Source: Lachnospiraceae bacterium UBA1721 (lineage in GTDB: Bacteria > Bacillota > Clostridia > Lachnospirales > Lachnospiraceae). Taken from it: a stretch of DNA of 64,000 bases. This document shows positions 35,092-44,836 of the stretch, piece by piece. A model generated the notes under the pieces. It was not told the origin of the DNA. It did not search any database and saw nothing but the letters and a program-made list of their open reading frames with translations. Both the position numbers and the translations under genes were made by a program. The stretch is from the NCBI GenBank assembly GCA_002317155.1, contig DCIR01000039.1, positions 18,723 through 82,722 of the forward strand, read 5' to 3'. The number at the start of each line of letters is the position of its first letter. Position 1 is the stretch's first letter.

Positions 35092-36330
35092 ATGAAAAAG
35101 TTTTCAAAGTTCGTAGCACTTGCACTTGCTTGTGTATTAACATTTGCATTGTGCGCTTGTAGTGCTGACACTACTGAATCAAATGGTTCAGGTAGCTCAA
35201 ACGGTAGCTCAAACCAGAAGAGCTCAGTGAAGGCTGGACTTATCTGCCTTCATGATGAGAACTCAACTTATGACCTCAACTTCATCAACGGATTCAAGGC
35301 TGCTTGTGAAGCTGCAGGTGTAGAGTATCTCATTAAGACCGGTGTTCCTGAGGGACAGGAAGCTTATGATGCGGCTTGTGAGCTTGCAGAGGCAGGATGC
35401 AATTTCATCTTCGCTGACAGCTTTGGTCATGAGGATTACATCATTAAGGCTGCAAAGGAATATCCTGAAATCCAGTTCTCACATGCAACCGGTACTCAGG
35501 CACACACTGAGAACCTTGCTAACTTCCACAATGCATTTGCTAATATCTTCCAGGGAAGATATCTTGCAGGTATTGCAGCTGGTATGAAGCTTAACGAGAT
35601 GATCGCTAACGGCGAGATTACCGCTGAGGAAGCAAAGATGGGTTACGTTGGTGCGTTCACTTATGCAGAGGTTATCTCTGGTTATACTTCATTCTACCTT
35701 GGAGCAAAGAGCGTATGCCCTTCAGTTACCATGGAAGTAACCTTCACCGGTTCATGGTATGATGAGACCGCAGAGAAGACTGGAGCTCAGACCCTTATCG
35801 ACAATGGTTGCGTACTTATTTCTCAGCATGCTGACTCTATGGGTGCTCCTACTGCTTGCGAGCAGGCCGGTGTTCCTAACATTTCTTATAACGGAAGCAC
35901 TGAAGCAGCTTGCCCTAATACCTTTATCGTTTCTTCAAGAATCGATTGGACCCCTTATTTCGCATACTGCATTAAGGCAATTGAAAAGGGTGATGCAATC
36001 GCTACTGACTGGAACGGAACTCTTGAGACCGGATCTGTAGTTCTTACCGATCTTGGTGCTGCAGCTGTTGATGGTACCGCTGAAGCTATCGAGGAAGCAC
36101 GTAATAAGATTATCAATGGTGAGCTTAATGTATTTGATATCTCTACCTTTACTGTAGGTGGTGAGACTCTTACCTCATATATGGCAGACGTTGATACCGA
36201 TCCTGCTTACGAGGGAGATCATGAAGCAATCGTTGATGGTTACTTCAATGAGTCTGGTGAGGGACTTCGTTCAGCACCTTTCTTCAATCTTCAGATTGAC
36301 GGCATCTCACTTCTTGATGCTGCATACTAA
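35092..36330 (+). CDS. BMP/PnrA-family nucleoside-binding lipoprotein
   Basis: About 412 residues from MKKFSKFVALALACVL (35092), preceded by AGAGGAG; the ORF extends 14 codons further upstream without need. A lipoprotein signal peptide ends in LCAC, followed by a Ser/Asn/Gly linker. The rest is a BMP-type periplasmic-binding fold (GLICLHDENSTYDLNFINGF, GRYLAGIAAGM, YVGAF). This family binds purine nucleosides (PnrA) and delivers them to the ABC importer encoded downstream (36496-40167). A terminator hairpin after it would let the binding protein be made in excess of the transporter. Confidence 0.92.
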   Translation: MKKFSKFVALALACVLTFALCACSADTTESNGSGSSNGSSNQKSSVKAGLICLHDENSTYDLNFINGFKAACEAAGVEYLIKTGVPEGQEAYDAACELAEAGCNFIFADSFGHEDYIIKAAKEYPEIQFSHATGTQAHTENLANFHNAFANIFQGRYLAGIAAGMKLNEMIANGEITAEEAKMGYVGAFTYAEVISGYTSFYLGAKSVCPSVTMEVTFTGSWYDETAEKTGAQTLIDNGCVLISQHADSMGAPTACEQAGVPNISYNGSTEAACPNTFIVSSRIDWTPYFAYCIKAIEKGDAIATDWNGTLETGSVVLTDLGAAAVDGTAEAIEEARNKIINGELNVFDISTFTVGGETLTSYMADVDTDPAYEGDHEAIVDGYFNESGEGLRSAPFFNLQIDGISLLDAAY

Positions 36331-36342
36331 TTAATGATTTTT

Positions 36343-36378
36343 GCAGGTCCGGTGCATTTTGCACCGAACCTGCTTTGT
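36343..36378 (+). terminator. Hairpin (partial terminator) after the binding-protein gene
   Basis: GCAGGTCCGGTGC pairs with GCACCGAACCTGC (one mismatch), loop ATTTT, then TTTGTC. Confidence 0.7.
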
Positions 36379-36411
36379 CATAATAACCGATGATTATTGT
36401 TCTTGAACTAT

Positions 36412-36455
36412 TTTACAGATACTCTGCGTTTTGCGGGGTATCTGTAAAGTTGTTT
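36412..36455 (+). promoter_or_regulatory. Second strong hairpin upstream of the ABC ATPase gene
   Basis: A 16-bp stem, TTTACAGATACTCTGC with GCGGGGTATCTGTAAA (two G-U pairs), loop GTTTT, then GTTGTTT. It ends 47 bp before the ATPase start. It may be a second terminator, an attenuator or an mRNA stabiliser. Confidence 0.55.
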
Positions 36456-36495
36456 AAGGAAGTAAGAGATATTTGGCAGTAGAAAGGATTGAACC

Positions 36496-38031
36496 ATGGC
36501 AAATACAACACCGGCAGTTCAAATGAAAAACATCACAAAGCGTTTCGGATTGGTTACGGCCAATTCCGGGGTTAATCTCGAATTGTACAGAGGTGAGATA
36601 TTAGCACTTCTTGGAGAGAATGGTAGTGGTAAAACTACACTTATGAATATGCTTTGCGGACTCTATTTCCCTGATGAAGGAGAAATACTTATTAACGGAA
36701 AACCTGCAACCATAGCTTCACCTAAGGATTCTTTTGAATATGGTATAGGCATGGTGCATCAGCATTTCAAACTGATTGATGTGCTTTCGGCTGCTGAAAA
36801 TATAGTTCTCGGTCTTGATGAAAAGCTTGATATCAAAAAGGCAAGTGCCAAGATTACTGAAATATGCAATAAGTATGGATTTGATGTGGATCCTTCACAG
36901 AAAATCTATGACATGTCAGTTTCTCAGAAGCAGACTGTTGAAATTGTTAAGGTTCTTTACAGAGGCGCAGACATTCTTATACTTGATGAGCCTACAGCTG
37001 TATTGACTCCGCAGGAGACTGAAAAGCTTTTTGCTGTACTTCGCAAGATGAAGGAAGATAACAAGGCTATCATTATCATTACTCATAAGATGCATGAGGT
37101 GGAGAGCCTTTCTGACAGAGTAGCGGTATTAAGAAAGGGTAAATATATCGGAGATATGCGTACCGCAGATACCAATGCCGCGGAAATGACTGATATGATG
37201 GTAGGCCGTAAGGTCGTACTGAATATTATTAGACCCGAGCCTGTTAATCCTAAGGACAGAATTCTTGTCAACGGACTTACAGTTAAGAGTGAGGACGGTA
37301 TTACCAAGCTTAAGAACGTATCTTTCACTATCAGAAGCGGAGAAATACTTGGTATTGCAGGTATTTCGGGTTGCGGTCAGAAGGAGCTTCTTGAAGCAAT
37401 CGCGGGATTGCAGTCGGTTGAATCAGGTTCTGTCGAATATGTTGACGATAAAGGAAAGAGAGAGCAGCTTCTTGGTAAGGATCCCAAGCAGATTCGCGAT
37501 ATGGGAGTAGCACTTTCATTTGTACCTGAGGACAGACTTGGAATGGGTCTTGTCGGTAATATGGACATTACCGATAATATGATGCTCAGATCTTATGAGA
37601 ATGGTCATGGACCGTTTACTGACAGAAAGACTCCTCAGAAGCTTGCTCAGTCAGTGGTTGAGGATCTGGAGGTCGTTACACCCGGTATCAATACTCCTGT
37701 AAGAAGCCTTTCGGGTGGTAATGTACAGAAGATTCTGGTAGGTCGTGAGATTGCTTCTGCACCTAAGGTACTGCTTACTGCATATGCTGTAAGAGGTCTT
37801 GATATTAATGCTTCTTACACAATTTATGACTTAATTAATGAACAGAAAAAAGCCGGTGTGGCAGTTGTTTACGTAGGCGAAGATCTTGATGTTTTAATGG
37901 AACTGTCAGACAGAATACTTGTTTTGTGTGGCGGAGAAGTAAGCGGAGTGCTTGACGGACGCACAGCTGACAGAAATGAAGTTGGATTACTAATGACTAA
38001 GGTAGGAGGAAACAGCGATGGCAAAAACTAA
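36496..38031 (+). CDS. Nucleoside ABC transporter, double ATPase subunit
   Basis: A 511-residue protein with two ABC domains in tandem, as in YufO/NupO and sugar importers of the RbsA type. The first is complete: LLGENGSGKTTLMN (Walker A) and ILILDEPTAVLTPQE (Walker B with catalytic Glu), signature MSVSQKQ. The second has GISGCGQKEL for Walker A, signature LSGGNVQK, and LLTAYAVRGLD where Walker B should be, so it lacks the catalytic acid. Cytoplasmic motor of the importer; it overlaps the first permease by 14 bp. Confidence 0.92.
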   Translation: MANTTPAVQMKNITKRFGLVTANSGVNLELYRGEILALLGENGSGKTTLMNMLCGLYFPDEGEILINGKPATIASPKDSFEYGIGMVHQHFKLIDVLSAAENIVLGLDEKLDIKKASAKITEICNKYGFDVDPSQKIYDMSVSQKQTVEIVKVLYRGADILILDEPTAVLTPQETEKLFAVLRKMKEDNKAIIIITHKMHEVESLSDRVAVLRKGKYIGDMRTADTNAAEMTDMMVGRKVVLNIIRPEPVNPKDRILVNGLTVKSEDGITKLKNVSFTIRSGEILGIAGISGCGQKELLEAIAGLQSVESGSVEYVDDKGKREQLLGKDPKQIRDMGVALSFVPEDRLGMGLVGNMDITDNMMLRSYENGHGPFTDRKTPQKLAQSVVEDLEVVTPGINTPVRSLSGGNVQKILVGREIASAPKVLLTAYAVRGLDINASYTIYDLINEQKKAGVAVVYVGEDLDVLMELSDRILVLCGGEVSGVLDGRTADRNEVGLLMTKVGGNSDGKN

Positions 38032-39136
38032 TAAATCAGAACCGCTTTTCCATATTGCCAAGAGGTCTGATATGACCTTTAAGAAGGCTATTTTAGTCAG
38101 AGTAATTGCGGTAGTTGCTGCACTTGTTCTTTGCGCAATCATCACAATGATTACAACCGGATTGAATCCGTTTACCGTATACGGTTCAATGGCTAAAGGT
38201 GCATTTGGTACAGTGAGAAAGAGCTGGATTACCGTCCAGGATACATCAATACTTCTTCTCATAGCATTGGCTCTTACACCTGCATTCAAGATGAGATTCT
38301 GGAATATAGGTGGAGAAGGTCAGGTGCTTATCGGTGCATTGGCTACATCCGCTGTAATGCTTAAGCTTGCAGATCATCTTCCGAATCCGTTATTGATTGC
38401 GGTAATGCTGGTAGCGGCAGTCCTTGCCGGCGGTATATGGGGCGTTATTCCTGCAATTTTTAAGGCAAAATGGAATACAAACGAGACTCTGTTCACATTG
38501 ATGATGAACTACATTGCGACACAGCTGGTTGCGTTTTTCATCATTGTTTGGGAGTATCCTAAGGGAGCAGGTAAGGTAGGTATTATTAATCCCAAGACAG
38601 AGCTTGGATGGCTTCCTAAAATCGGTAACTTTATGGGAAGCAAATATATGCTCACCATTTTCATTGCAGTACTTACTACGATTGCTATGTTTGCTTATCT
38701 TTATTACAGCAAGCAGGGATATGAGATTTGTGTAGTCGGAGAGAGTGAAAATACTGCAAGATATGTCGGTATAAACGTTGGCAAGGTAATTATCAGAACC
38801 ATGTTTATTTCCGGAGCTATATGCGGACTTACAGGATTTATACTTGTGGCCGGAATACATCAGACTATAACAACATCGCTTGTCGGTGGACAGGGATTCA
38901 CGGCGGTAATGGTTTCGTGGCTGGCTAAGTTTAATCCGTTTATAATGATATTTGCCAGTTTGCTGATTATATTCCTGAAAAAGGGTGCAGGAGAGGTAGC
39001 AACAAGCTGTGGACTGAATGAGTCATTCTCCGAGATTTTGACAGGAATAATCATTTTCTTCATTATCGGTTGTGAGTTCTTTATCAGATATAAGATTATT
39101 TTTAATAAAAAATCAGCGAAGGGAGGAAATAAATAA
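38018..39136 (+). CDS. Nucleoside ABC transporter permease
   Basis: A 372-residue BPD_transp_2-type permease with about eight to ten membrane helices and the family segment FRNIGGEGQ-like FWNIGGEGQVLIGA. ENTARYVGINVGKVIIR is the cytoplasmic coupling loop. It overlaps the ATPase gene (14 bp) and the second permease (1 bp), so all three are translationally coupled. It resembles YufP/NupP. Confidence 0.92.
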   Translation: MAKTNKSEPLFHIAKRSDMTFKKAILVRVIAVVAALVLCAIITMITTGLNPFTVYGSMAKGAFGTVRKSWITVQDTSILLLIALALTPAFKMRFWNIGGEGQVLIGALATSAVMLKLADHLPNPLLIAVMLVAAVLAGGIWGVIPAIFKAKWNTNETLFTLMMNYIATQLVAFFIIVWEYPKGAGKVGIINPKTELGWLPKIGNFMGSKYMLTIFIAVLTTIAMFAYLYYSKQGYEICVVGESENTARYVGINVGKVIIRTMFISGAICGLTGFILVAGIHQTITTSLVGGQGFTAVMVSWLAKFNPFIMIFASLLIIFLKKGAGEVATSCGLNESFSEILTGIIIFFIIGCEFFIRYKIIFNKKSAKGGNK

Positions 39137-40167
39137 TGATTAATTTAGTTTCTTTTATCCCTAAGGCTGTAGTTCAGGGCATTCCGCTTTTATACGGTAG
39201 TACAGGTGAGATTGTCACACAGAAATCCGGTAACCTTAACCTCGGAATCCCCGGTGTTATGTATGTTGGTGCGATAAGTGGTGTAATTGGTGCATTTAAT
39301 TTTGAGCAGGCTGTTAAATCATATCAGGCTACTCATGAGGCAGCAGATACATTCCTTACAGTATTTGTTCCTATGCTTAGTGTTATGATTCCATTGCTCA
39401 GCTGCTTACTCGGTTCATTGATAATGGGATTGATTTATTGCTTTTTGACGGTAACGTTAAGGGCAAATCAAAATGTTACCGGTCTTGCAATGACTACATT
39501 TGGTGTAGGCTTTGGTAACTTCTTTGGTGCGTCACTTATTAAGCTTTCGGGTGCGGATGTACCTTCTATCGCACTTACAACAACCAGTAAGTATTTTTCG
39601 CAGAAGCTTCCTTTTGCGGAGACAACAGGATGGTTTGGTAAGATTTTCTTCTCATACGGACCTTTGGCTTATTTCAGTATCCTGGTTGCGATAGCCGCTG
39701 CGATTATTATTAAAAAGACCAGAGTAGGTCTTCATTTAAGAGCAGTCGGAGAGAGCCCGGCAACAGCAGATTCTGCAGGTATCAACGTTACTATGTACAA
39801 GTACGGAGCTACATGCATCGGATGTATGATTGCAGGTCTCGGAGGACTTTATTATGTAATGGATTATGCGACTGGTGTATGGTCAAACGATGCTTTCGGA
39901 GACAGAGGATGGCTTGCAATTGCGCTGGTTATATTTACAATCTGGAAGCCGGATATGAGTATATTTGCATCTATTTTGTTTGGTGGACTGTATATTCTTT
40001 ATCTGTTCCTGCCTATAAACATCGATCATATGGAGTATCAGCAGCTTTATAAGATGATCCCTTATGTTGTTACTCTTGTGGTACTCGTTATCACCAGTAT
40101 CAGGAATAAGAGGGAAAATCAGCCGCCTGCATCGCTTGGTCTTCCATATTTTAGAGAAGAAAGATAG
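39136..40167 (+). CDS. Nucleoside ABC transporter permease
   Basis: A 343-residue second permease of the YufQ/NupQ kind: YGSTGEIVTQKSGNLNLGIPGVMYVGA near the N-terminus, multiple membrane helices, and the coupling loop GESPATADSAGINVTMYKYG. It forms the pore with the protein above. Its ATG uses the last base of the previous stop codon. Last gene of the importer operon. Confidence 0.92.
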   Translation: MINLVSFIPKAVVQGIPLLYGSTGEIVTQKSGNLNLGIPGVMYVGAISGVIGAFNFEQAVKSYQATHEAADTFLTVFVPMLSVMIPLLSCLLGSLIMGLIYCFLTVTLRANQNVTGLAMTTFGVGFGNFFGASLIKLSGADVPSIALTTTSKYFSQKLPFAETTGWFGKIFFSYGPLAYFSILVAIAAAIIIKKTRVGLHLRAVGESPATADSAGINVTMYKYGATCIGCMIAGLGGLYYVMDYATGVWSNDAFGDRGWLAIALVIFTIWKPDMSIFASILFGGLYILYLFLPINIDHMEYQQLYKMIPYVVTLVVLVITSIRNKRENQPPASLGLPYFREER

Positions 40168-40251
40168 CGTTTTGAAGGTGAAATATAGATAAATTGCAAC
40201 ATTGCGGAACAACAAGATATTGTGTTAAAATATTCAGTTGAGTAGGCTTTT

Positions 40252-40277
40252 CCCTCAAGAGAGTAATCTTTTGGGGG
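40252..40277 (+). promoter_or_regulatory. Leader hairpin upstream of hom
   Basis: CCCTCAAGAGA pairs along its full 11 bases with TCTTTTGGGGG (two G-U pairs) across a GTAA loop, 39 bp before the hom start. No T-run follows, so it is not a standard terminator. Confidence 0.5.
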
Positions 40278-40316
40278 ATAAAGTTGTTTCACATATGTGT
40301 TAAGGAGATATTAAAA

Positions 40317-41561
40317 ATGATCAATATTGCAGTACTCGGCTACGGCACTGTAGGAAGCGGTGTAGTAGAGGTTGTGGAGACCAATAAGAAGCAGCTGAAC
40401 AAAAAGACTCAGCAGGAGCTTAATATTAAATATATTTTGGATCTTAGAGAGTTCCCCGGGGATCCTTATGAAGATAAAATCGTTCATGATGTAGATATTA
40501 TTATGAATGATCCCGATGTACAGATTGTATGTGAGACAATGGGAGGAACAGGTGCAGCTTATAAGTTTACCAAGGCTGCTCTTGAGGCCGGTAAGAGTGT
40601 ATGTACCTCTAACAAGGCTATGGTAGCTGCTCACGGTACTGAGATGCTTGAGATAGCTAAGAAGAACAACTGCAATTACATGTTCGAAGCAAGCGTTGGC
40701 GGCGGTATTCCGATTATTCGCCCTCTAATGACTTCACTTTGCCATGAATATGTAGAAGAGATAGCAGGTATTATCAACGGTACCACCAACTTCATGCTTA
40801 CCAAGATGGAGCGCGAAGGTGCTGATTACGCAGAAGTACTTAAAGAGGCTCAGAAGCTCGGATATGCTGAGCAGGATCCTACTGCAGATGTTGAAGGACA
40901 CGATACTTGCAGAAAGATTTCTATTCTTGCTTCACTTATGCTTGGAAAGACTGTCAACTTTGAGAAGGTTTATACCGAAGGTATCAGCAAGGTAACTGCT
41001 GATGATTTTGCATATGCAGCAGCTGCAGGATATACCATTAAGCTCCTTGGTACAGCTAAGGCTCTTGAGGCAGCATATGATGATGAAGCTCGTGCTGCAG
41101 GCAAGGCTGAGGTGAGTGTTAAGGTTAGCTCATACATGGTTCCTGTAAATCATCCTATCGCACTTGTTAACGATGTTATGAATGGTGTATTTGTCACCGG
41201 TAATATGGTTGGTGAGACAATGTATTATGGAAGTGGAGCAGGTAAGCTCCCTACAGCAAGCGCTGTAGTTGCCGATATCGCAGAGTGCGCTAAGCATGTT
41301 GGTGAGAATATTAAGGTATTCTGGGATGCTGAAGAAGCTAAGCTTGCAGATTATCTTGAGACCGAGACTGCTTTCTTTGTACGTACAAGCGCTGATGCAG
41401 CAGATGCTGTATTTGAACAGTTCCCTGATGCAATGAATATTATCGTAGACGGAAGAAATGATGCAGCATTTATTCTTCCTGTTATGAAGGAGAAGGATTT
41501 CGTAGCATTTGCTGAGAAGCTCGGCGATAAGCTTCTTGGAAGACTTCGTATCTACGCGTAA
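40317..41561 (+). CDS. hom: Homoserine dehydrogenase
   Basis: About 414 residues from MINIAVLGYGTVGSGVVEV (40317), which follows TAAGGAGATA; 11 further upstream codons are unlikely. NAD(P) fold at the start, TSNKAMVAAHG and MFEASVGGGIPIIRPL catalytic region, GIINGTTNFMLTKM, and a short C-terminal ACT-like domain. It reduces aspartate semialdehyde to homoserine for threonine and methionine. The aspartate kinase gene follows after 90 bp, so two steps of the pathway sit together. Confidence 0.95.
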   Translation: MINIAVLGYGTVGSGVVEVVETNKKQLNKKTQQELNIKYILDLREFPGDPYEDKIVHDVDIIMNDPDVQIVCETMGGTGAAYKFTKAALEAGKSVCTSNKAMVAAHGTEMLEIAKKNNCNYMFEASVGGGIPIIRPLMTSLCHEYVEEIAGIINGTTNFMLTKMEREGADYAEVLKEAQKLGYAEQDPTADVEGHDTCRKISILASLMLGKTVNFEKVYTEGISKVTADDFAYAAAAGYTIKLLGTAKALEAAYDDEARAAGKAEVSVKVSSYMVPVNHPIALVNDVMNGVFVTGNMVGETMYYGSGAGKLPTASAVVADIAECAKHVGENIKVFWDAEEAKLADYLETETAFFVRTSADAADAVFEQFPDAMNIIVDGRNDAAFILPVMKEKDFVAFAEKLGDKLLGRLRIYA

Positions 41562-41651
41562 ATCTGATTGGCTGATAGCCCGGTGCTTATTGGTATACCG
41601 GACTGTCTGATATATATATCTATTTTAATGATATTGAGGAGAAAATGAAAA

Positions 41652-42971
41652 ATGTCTAAGGTAGTTAAGTTTGGTGGAAGCTCACTCGCAAGTGCTGAGC
41701 AGTTTGAAAAGGTTGGAAGTATTATTCGCGCGGAAGCTGAGAGAAGATTTGTAGTTCCTTCTGCACCCGGTAAGAGATTTAGCGCTGATACTAAGGTTAC
41801 CGATATGCTTTATGGCTGCTATGCTCTTGCAGAAGCAGATAAGGATTTTTCAAAAGAACTTAAAGCAATTAAGGCAAGATATGAAGAGATTATCAAGGGC
41901 CTTAAGCTTAAGCTTTCTCTTGACGATGAGTTCGTAACAATCGAGAAGAACTTCAAGGAGAAGGCAGGAAAGGATTATGCAGCTTCAAGAGGTGAGTACC
42001 TTAACGGTATCATCATGGCTAATTATCTTGGATTTGAATTCATTGATTCTGCTACCGTAATTTTCTTTAATGAAGATGGTACATTTAATGCTAACAAGAC
42101 CAATGACGTGTTAAGCAAGCGTCTTGAGGGACTTCAGAATGCAGTAGTACCCGGATTTTACGGAGCATATGATAACGGAAAGGTTAAGACCTTCTCACGT
42201 GGTGGTTCAGATATCACCGGATCAATCGTTGCAAAGGCTATTCATGCTGATGTATATGAGAACTGGACTGACGTTTCAGGATGTCTCGTAACTGATCCCA
42301 GAATCGTTAAGAATCCTCAGAAGATTGATATTATTACTTACCGCGAGCTTCGTGAGCTTGCATACATGGGCGCTAGTGTGCTTCATGAGGATGCTATTTT
42401 CCCTGTAAGACAGGAGGGAATTCCTATTAACATCCGTAACACTAACGATCCCGGTAACAGCGGAACATGGATTGTAGGAAGCACCGGTCAGAAGTCTAAG
42501 TATGTTATTACCGGTATTGCAGGTAAGAAGGGCTTCTGCTCAATTAATATTGAGAAGGATATGATGAACTCTGAGGTTGGATTTGGCCGTAAGGTTCTTC
42601 AGGCATTCGAAGAGAGCAACATCTCATTCGAGCATCTTCCTTCAGGTATTGATACCATGACCGTATTCGTTCATCAGGATGAGTTCATGGATAAGGAGCA
42701 GAAGGTTGTATCTACTATCCAGAGACTTGCTAAGCCCGATACCATCGATATCGAGTCTGACCTTGCTCTTATCGCAGTTGTTGGACGTGGAATGCGTGCT
42801 ACCAGAGGAACTGCAGCCAGAATTTTCTCTGCACTTGCTCATGCACACATTAATATCAAAATGATTGATCAGGGATCTTCAGAAATGAACATCATCATTG
42901 GTGTAGCTAATGATGATTTTGAAAATGCTATTAAGGCTATTTATGATATTTTCGTGGAGACCTGCCTTTAA
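41652..42971 (+). CDS. Aspartate kinase
   Basis: A 439-residue aspartokinase: VVKFGGSSLASAEQFEKV at the N-terminus, GRGGSD-like SRGGSDITGSIVAKAI, and two C-terminal ACT domains (GIAGKKGFCSINIEKDMM, LIAVVGRGMRATRGTAARIFSAL). First step of the aspartate family of amino acids; the ACT domains would bind Lys and/or Thr. Which of these inhibits cannot be told. It is next to hom. Gene names differ among isoenzymes (lysC, thrA-like), so I leave the symbol blank. Confidence 0.95.
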   Translation: MSKVVKFGGSSLASAEQFEKVGSIIRAEAERRFVVPSAPGKRFSADTKVTDMLYGCYALAEADKDFSKELKAIKARYEEIIKGLKLKLSLDDEFVTIEKNFKEKAGKDYAASRGEYLNGIIMANYLGFEFIDSATVIFFNEDGTFNANKTNDVLSKRLEGLQNAVVPGFYGAYDNGKVKTFSRGGSDITGSIVAKAIHADVYENWTDVSGCLVTDPRIVKNPQKIDIITYRELRELAYMGASVLHEDAIFPVRQEGIPINIRNTNDPGNSGTWIVGSTGQKSKYVITGIAGKKGFCSINIEKDMMNSEVGFGRKVLQAFEESNISFEHLPSGIDTMTVFVHQDEFMDKEQKVVSTIQRLAKPDTIDIESDLALIAVVGRGMRATRGTAARIFSALAHAHINIKMIDQGSSEMNIIIGVANDDFENAIKAIYDIFVETCL

Positions 42972-42985
42972 TTAAGGGGTTTTAA

Positions 42986-44836
42986 ATGTCTAAAAGAAAT
43001 CATAAAAAAAGAAATATAATGGCTTCCAAAGACAACGATAAACTCGAAAAGTCAGAGGAAGAGACTGCTGTTGAAGAGACAGAGGTTAATGCTGAATCAG
43101 AAAGTGCTTCGGAAGAGAATACTGAGGCTGAGGCGCAAAACGTTAATGAATCGGTAGATGATTCAGAAAATGTATCAGAGGAAGCAAAATCAGATGATGA
43201 AGCAGCTGCAGAATCAGATGAGGAGCCAGATGATGAAGCTGAGGAAGACTCAGCTAAGGCAGATGAAGAGTCGGCGAATGGAACTGATGAAGAGTCTGAC
43301 GGTGATGAATCTGATAATAAATCTGATGAAAACAGCAAATCTGTTAAGTCTGATAAAGCTAAAAAGGATGCAGACAATTCAGATAATGCTAAAGAGAAGA
43401 CTCATATAAGTAAAAAGGCTTCTGCAGTTGAGGCTGATGTCAGAAAAGAAGCGGCTCGTGTGGCAAAAAATAAGCATGATCGCGATAAAGCAGCAAATGC
43501 TGCAGCAGATAAGGACGAGAAGCGTGAAGCACGTCGTAAGCGCCGTGTAAGAAATCAGGTTATTTCTTATATTGTGGTCGTTATCCTTGTTTTGGCACTT
43601 ATCGGTATTGGAGTTTTTGCATATTTTACATTCTTTGGAAAAGACAAGTCTCCTGAAACATCCGGTAATACTATTGAGGTAACAGAATCAACAGAGCAGA
43701 CTGAAGATATTATCAATGACATGCTGGGTATGGAAGATGATATTTCTGAGCCTGTTGTAGAGCCTACACCTGTAGAAGATATACCTGAGCCTGAAGTTGA
43801 TCTTCTTGGTGAGTTTGTAAAAGCACAGATTGAAGCAATGTCTCTTGAGGACAAGGTAGCGGGTATCTTCATGGTTACACCTGAATCAATTACCGGTGCT
43901 ACTGTAGCAACAATTGCAGGAGATGCTACCACCAGAGCGCTTGAAAAATATGCAGTAGGTGGAATTCTTTATTCAAGTAAGAATGTAAGTAACAAAGAGC
44001 AGTTTTCTACATTAATAGAAACCACTTCTTCGCTTGTAAAATATCCGACATTTTTTGCATTTACAGAAGAAGGTGGAAGCGTAGGCAGTCTTGCTCAGGC
44101 AGGATATTATGATGCAGAAGATTCTGCAGCTACTATCGCAGCAACTGCTGATGTTACCAATGCATACAGTGCAGGAATCACCATTGGCTTTGCCATGAAT
44201 GAGATTGGACTTAATGTCAATCTTGCACCTGTTGCTGATCTTGCCGATATAAGCGGTAATGTTTTAGGTAACAGAATATATTCAGATAGTATTGGTGATG
44301 TAGTCGGCTTTGCCAATGAAATGATGGATGGACTTGAGGATAGCAAGATTACTGCATGCCTTAAGTATTTCCCCGGCCTTGGTATGGTTACTACTAATCC
44401 TGAATCAGGAAGAGTTACTTCTGACAGAACAGATGAAGAGTTCACTGATGCTGAATTTGTCATTTATCAGACACTTATTGATAATGGTGCCAATATGATC
44501 ATGATGAGTAATGTTATATACACTGCTTACAGTGAGGTGCCTGCTAGTTTGTCAGAGGAAATCGTAAGCGGAATACTTCGTGACAGACTCAACTATGATG
44601 GCATTATCATTTCAGGTAATTTGAGTGATATGGCAGTATCTCAGTATTATGGTTCTGAAGAGGCAGCTATTTATGCACTCAAAGCCGGATGTGATATGAT
44701 TCTGTGTCCTGAGAATTTTGAAGCTGCATATAATGGTATTATTAAGGCTGTAAATGACGGAGTTATCGATGAGAAGAGAATCGATAATGCACTTGAGAGA
44801 ATACTTAGAGTAAAGTATGCAGAAGATTTCGAATAA
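42986..44836 (+). CDS. Membrane-anchored GH3-like protein with degenerate active site
   Basis: A 616-residue protein. Residues 1-185 are cytoplasmic, very acidic and Ser-rich, then basic (RRKRRVR) before one membrane helix (about 192-217). A Pro/Glu linker follows, then a GH3 NagZ-like domain outside (275-616) with NLAPVADL and GNRIYSDS. The active-site motifs are changed: DQEGGRV reads TEEGGSV (360-366), KHFPGHGD..DSH reads KYFPGLGMVTTNPESG, and the nucleophile motif SDDL reads SGNL (543-546). It is probably not an active beta-N-acetylglucosaminidase. It may bind cell-wall glycans. hemW overlaps its end by 20 bp. Confidence 0.75.
   Translation: MSKRNHKKRNIMASKDNDKLEKSEEETAVEETEVNAESESASEENTEAEAQNVNESVDDSENVSEEAKSDDEAAAESDEEPDDEAEEDSAKADEESANGTDEESDGDESDNKSDENSKSVKSDKAKKDADNSDNAKEKTHISKKASAVEADVRKEAARVAKNKHDRDKAANAAADKDEKREARRKRRVRNQVISYIVVVILVLALIGIGVFAYFTFFGKDKSPETSGNTIEVTESTEQTEDIINDMLGMEDDISEPVVEPTPVEDIPEPEVDLLGEFVKAQIEAMSLEDKVAGIFMVTPESITGATVATIAGDATTRALEKYAVGGILYSSKNVSNKEQFSTLIETTSSLVKYPTFFAFTEEGGSVGSLAQAGYYDAEDSAATIAATADVTNAYSAGITIGFAMNEIGLNVNLAPVADLADISGNVLGNRIYSDSIGDVVGFANEMMDGLEDSKITACLKYFPGLGMVTTNPESGRVTSDRTDEEFTDAEFVIYQTLIDNGANMIMMSNVIYTAYSEVPASLSEEIVSGILRDRLNYDGIIISGNLSDMAVSQYYGSEEAAIYALKAGCDMILCPENFEAAYNGIIKAVNDGVIDEKRIDNALERILRVKYAEDFE

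Noticed and set aside
41562..41651. Lysine riboswitch before the aspartate kinase gene
   Set aside because: Gap of 90 bp is too short for the aptamer and no conserved segment is seen; only a weak CCGGT/ACCGG hairpin is present.
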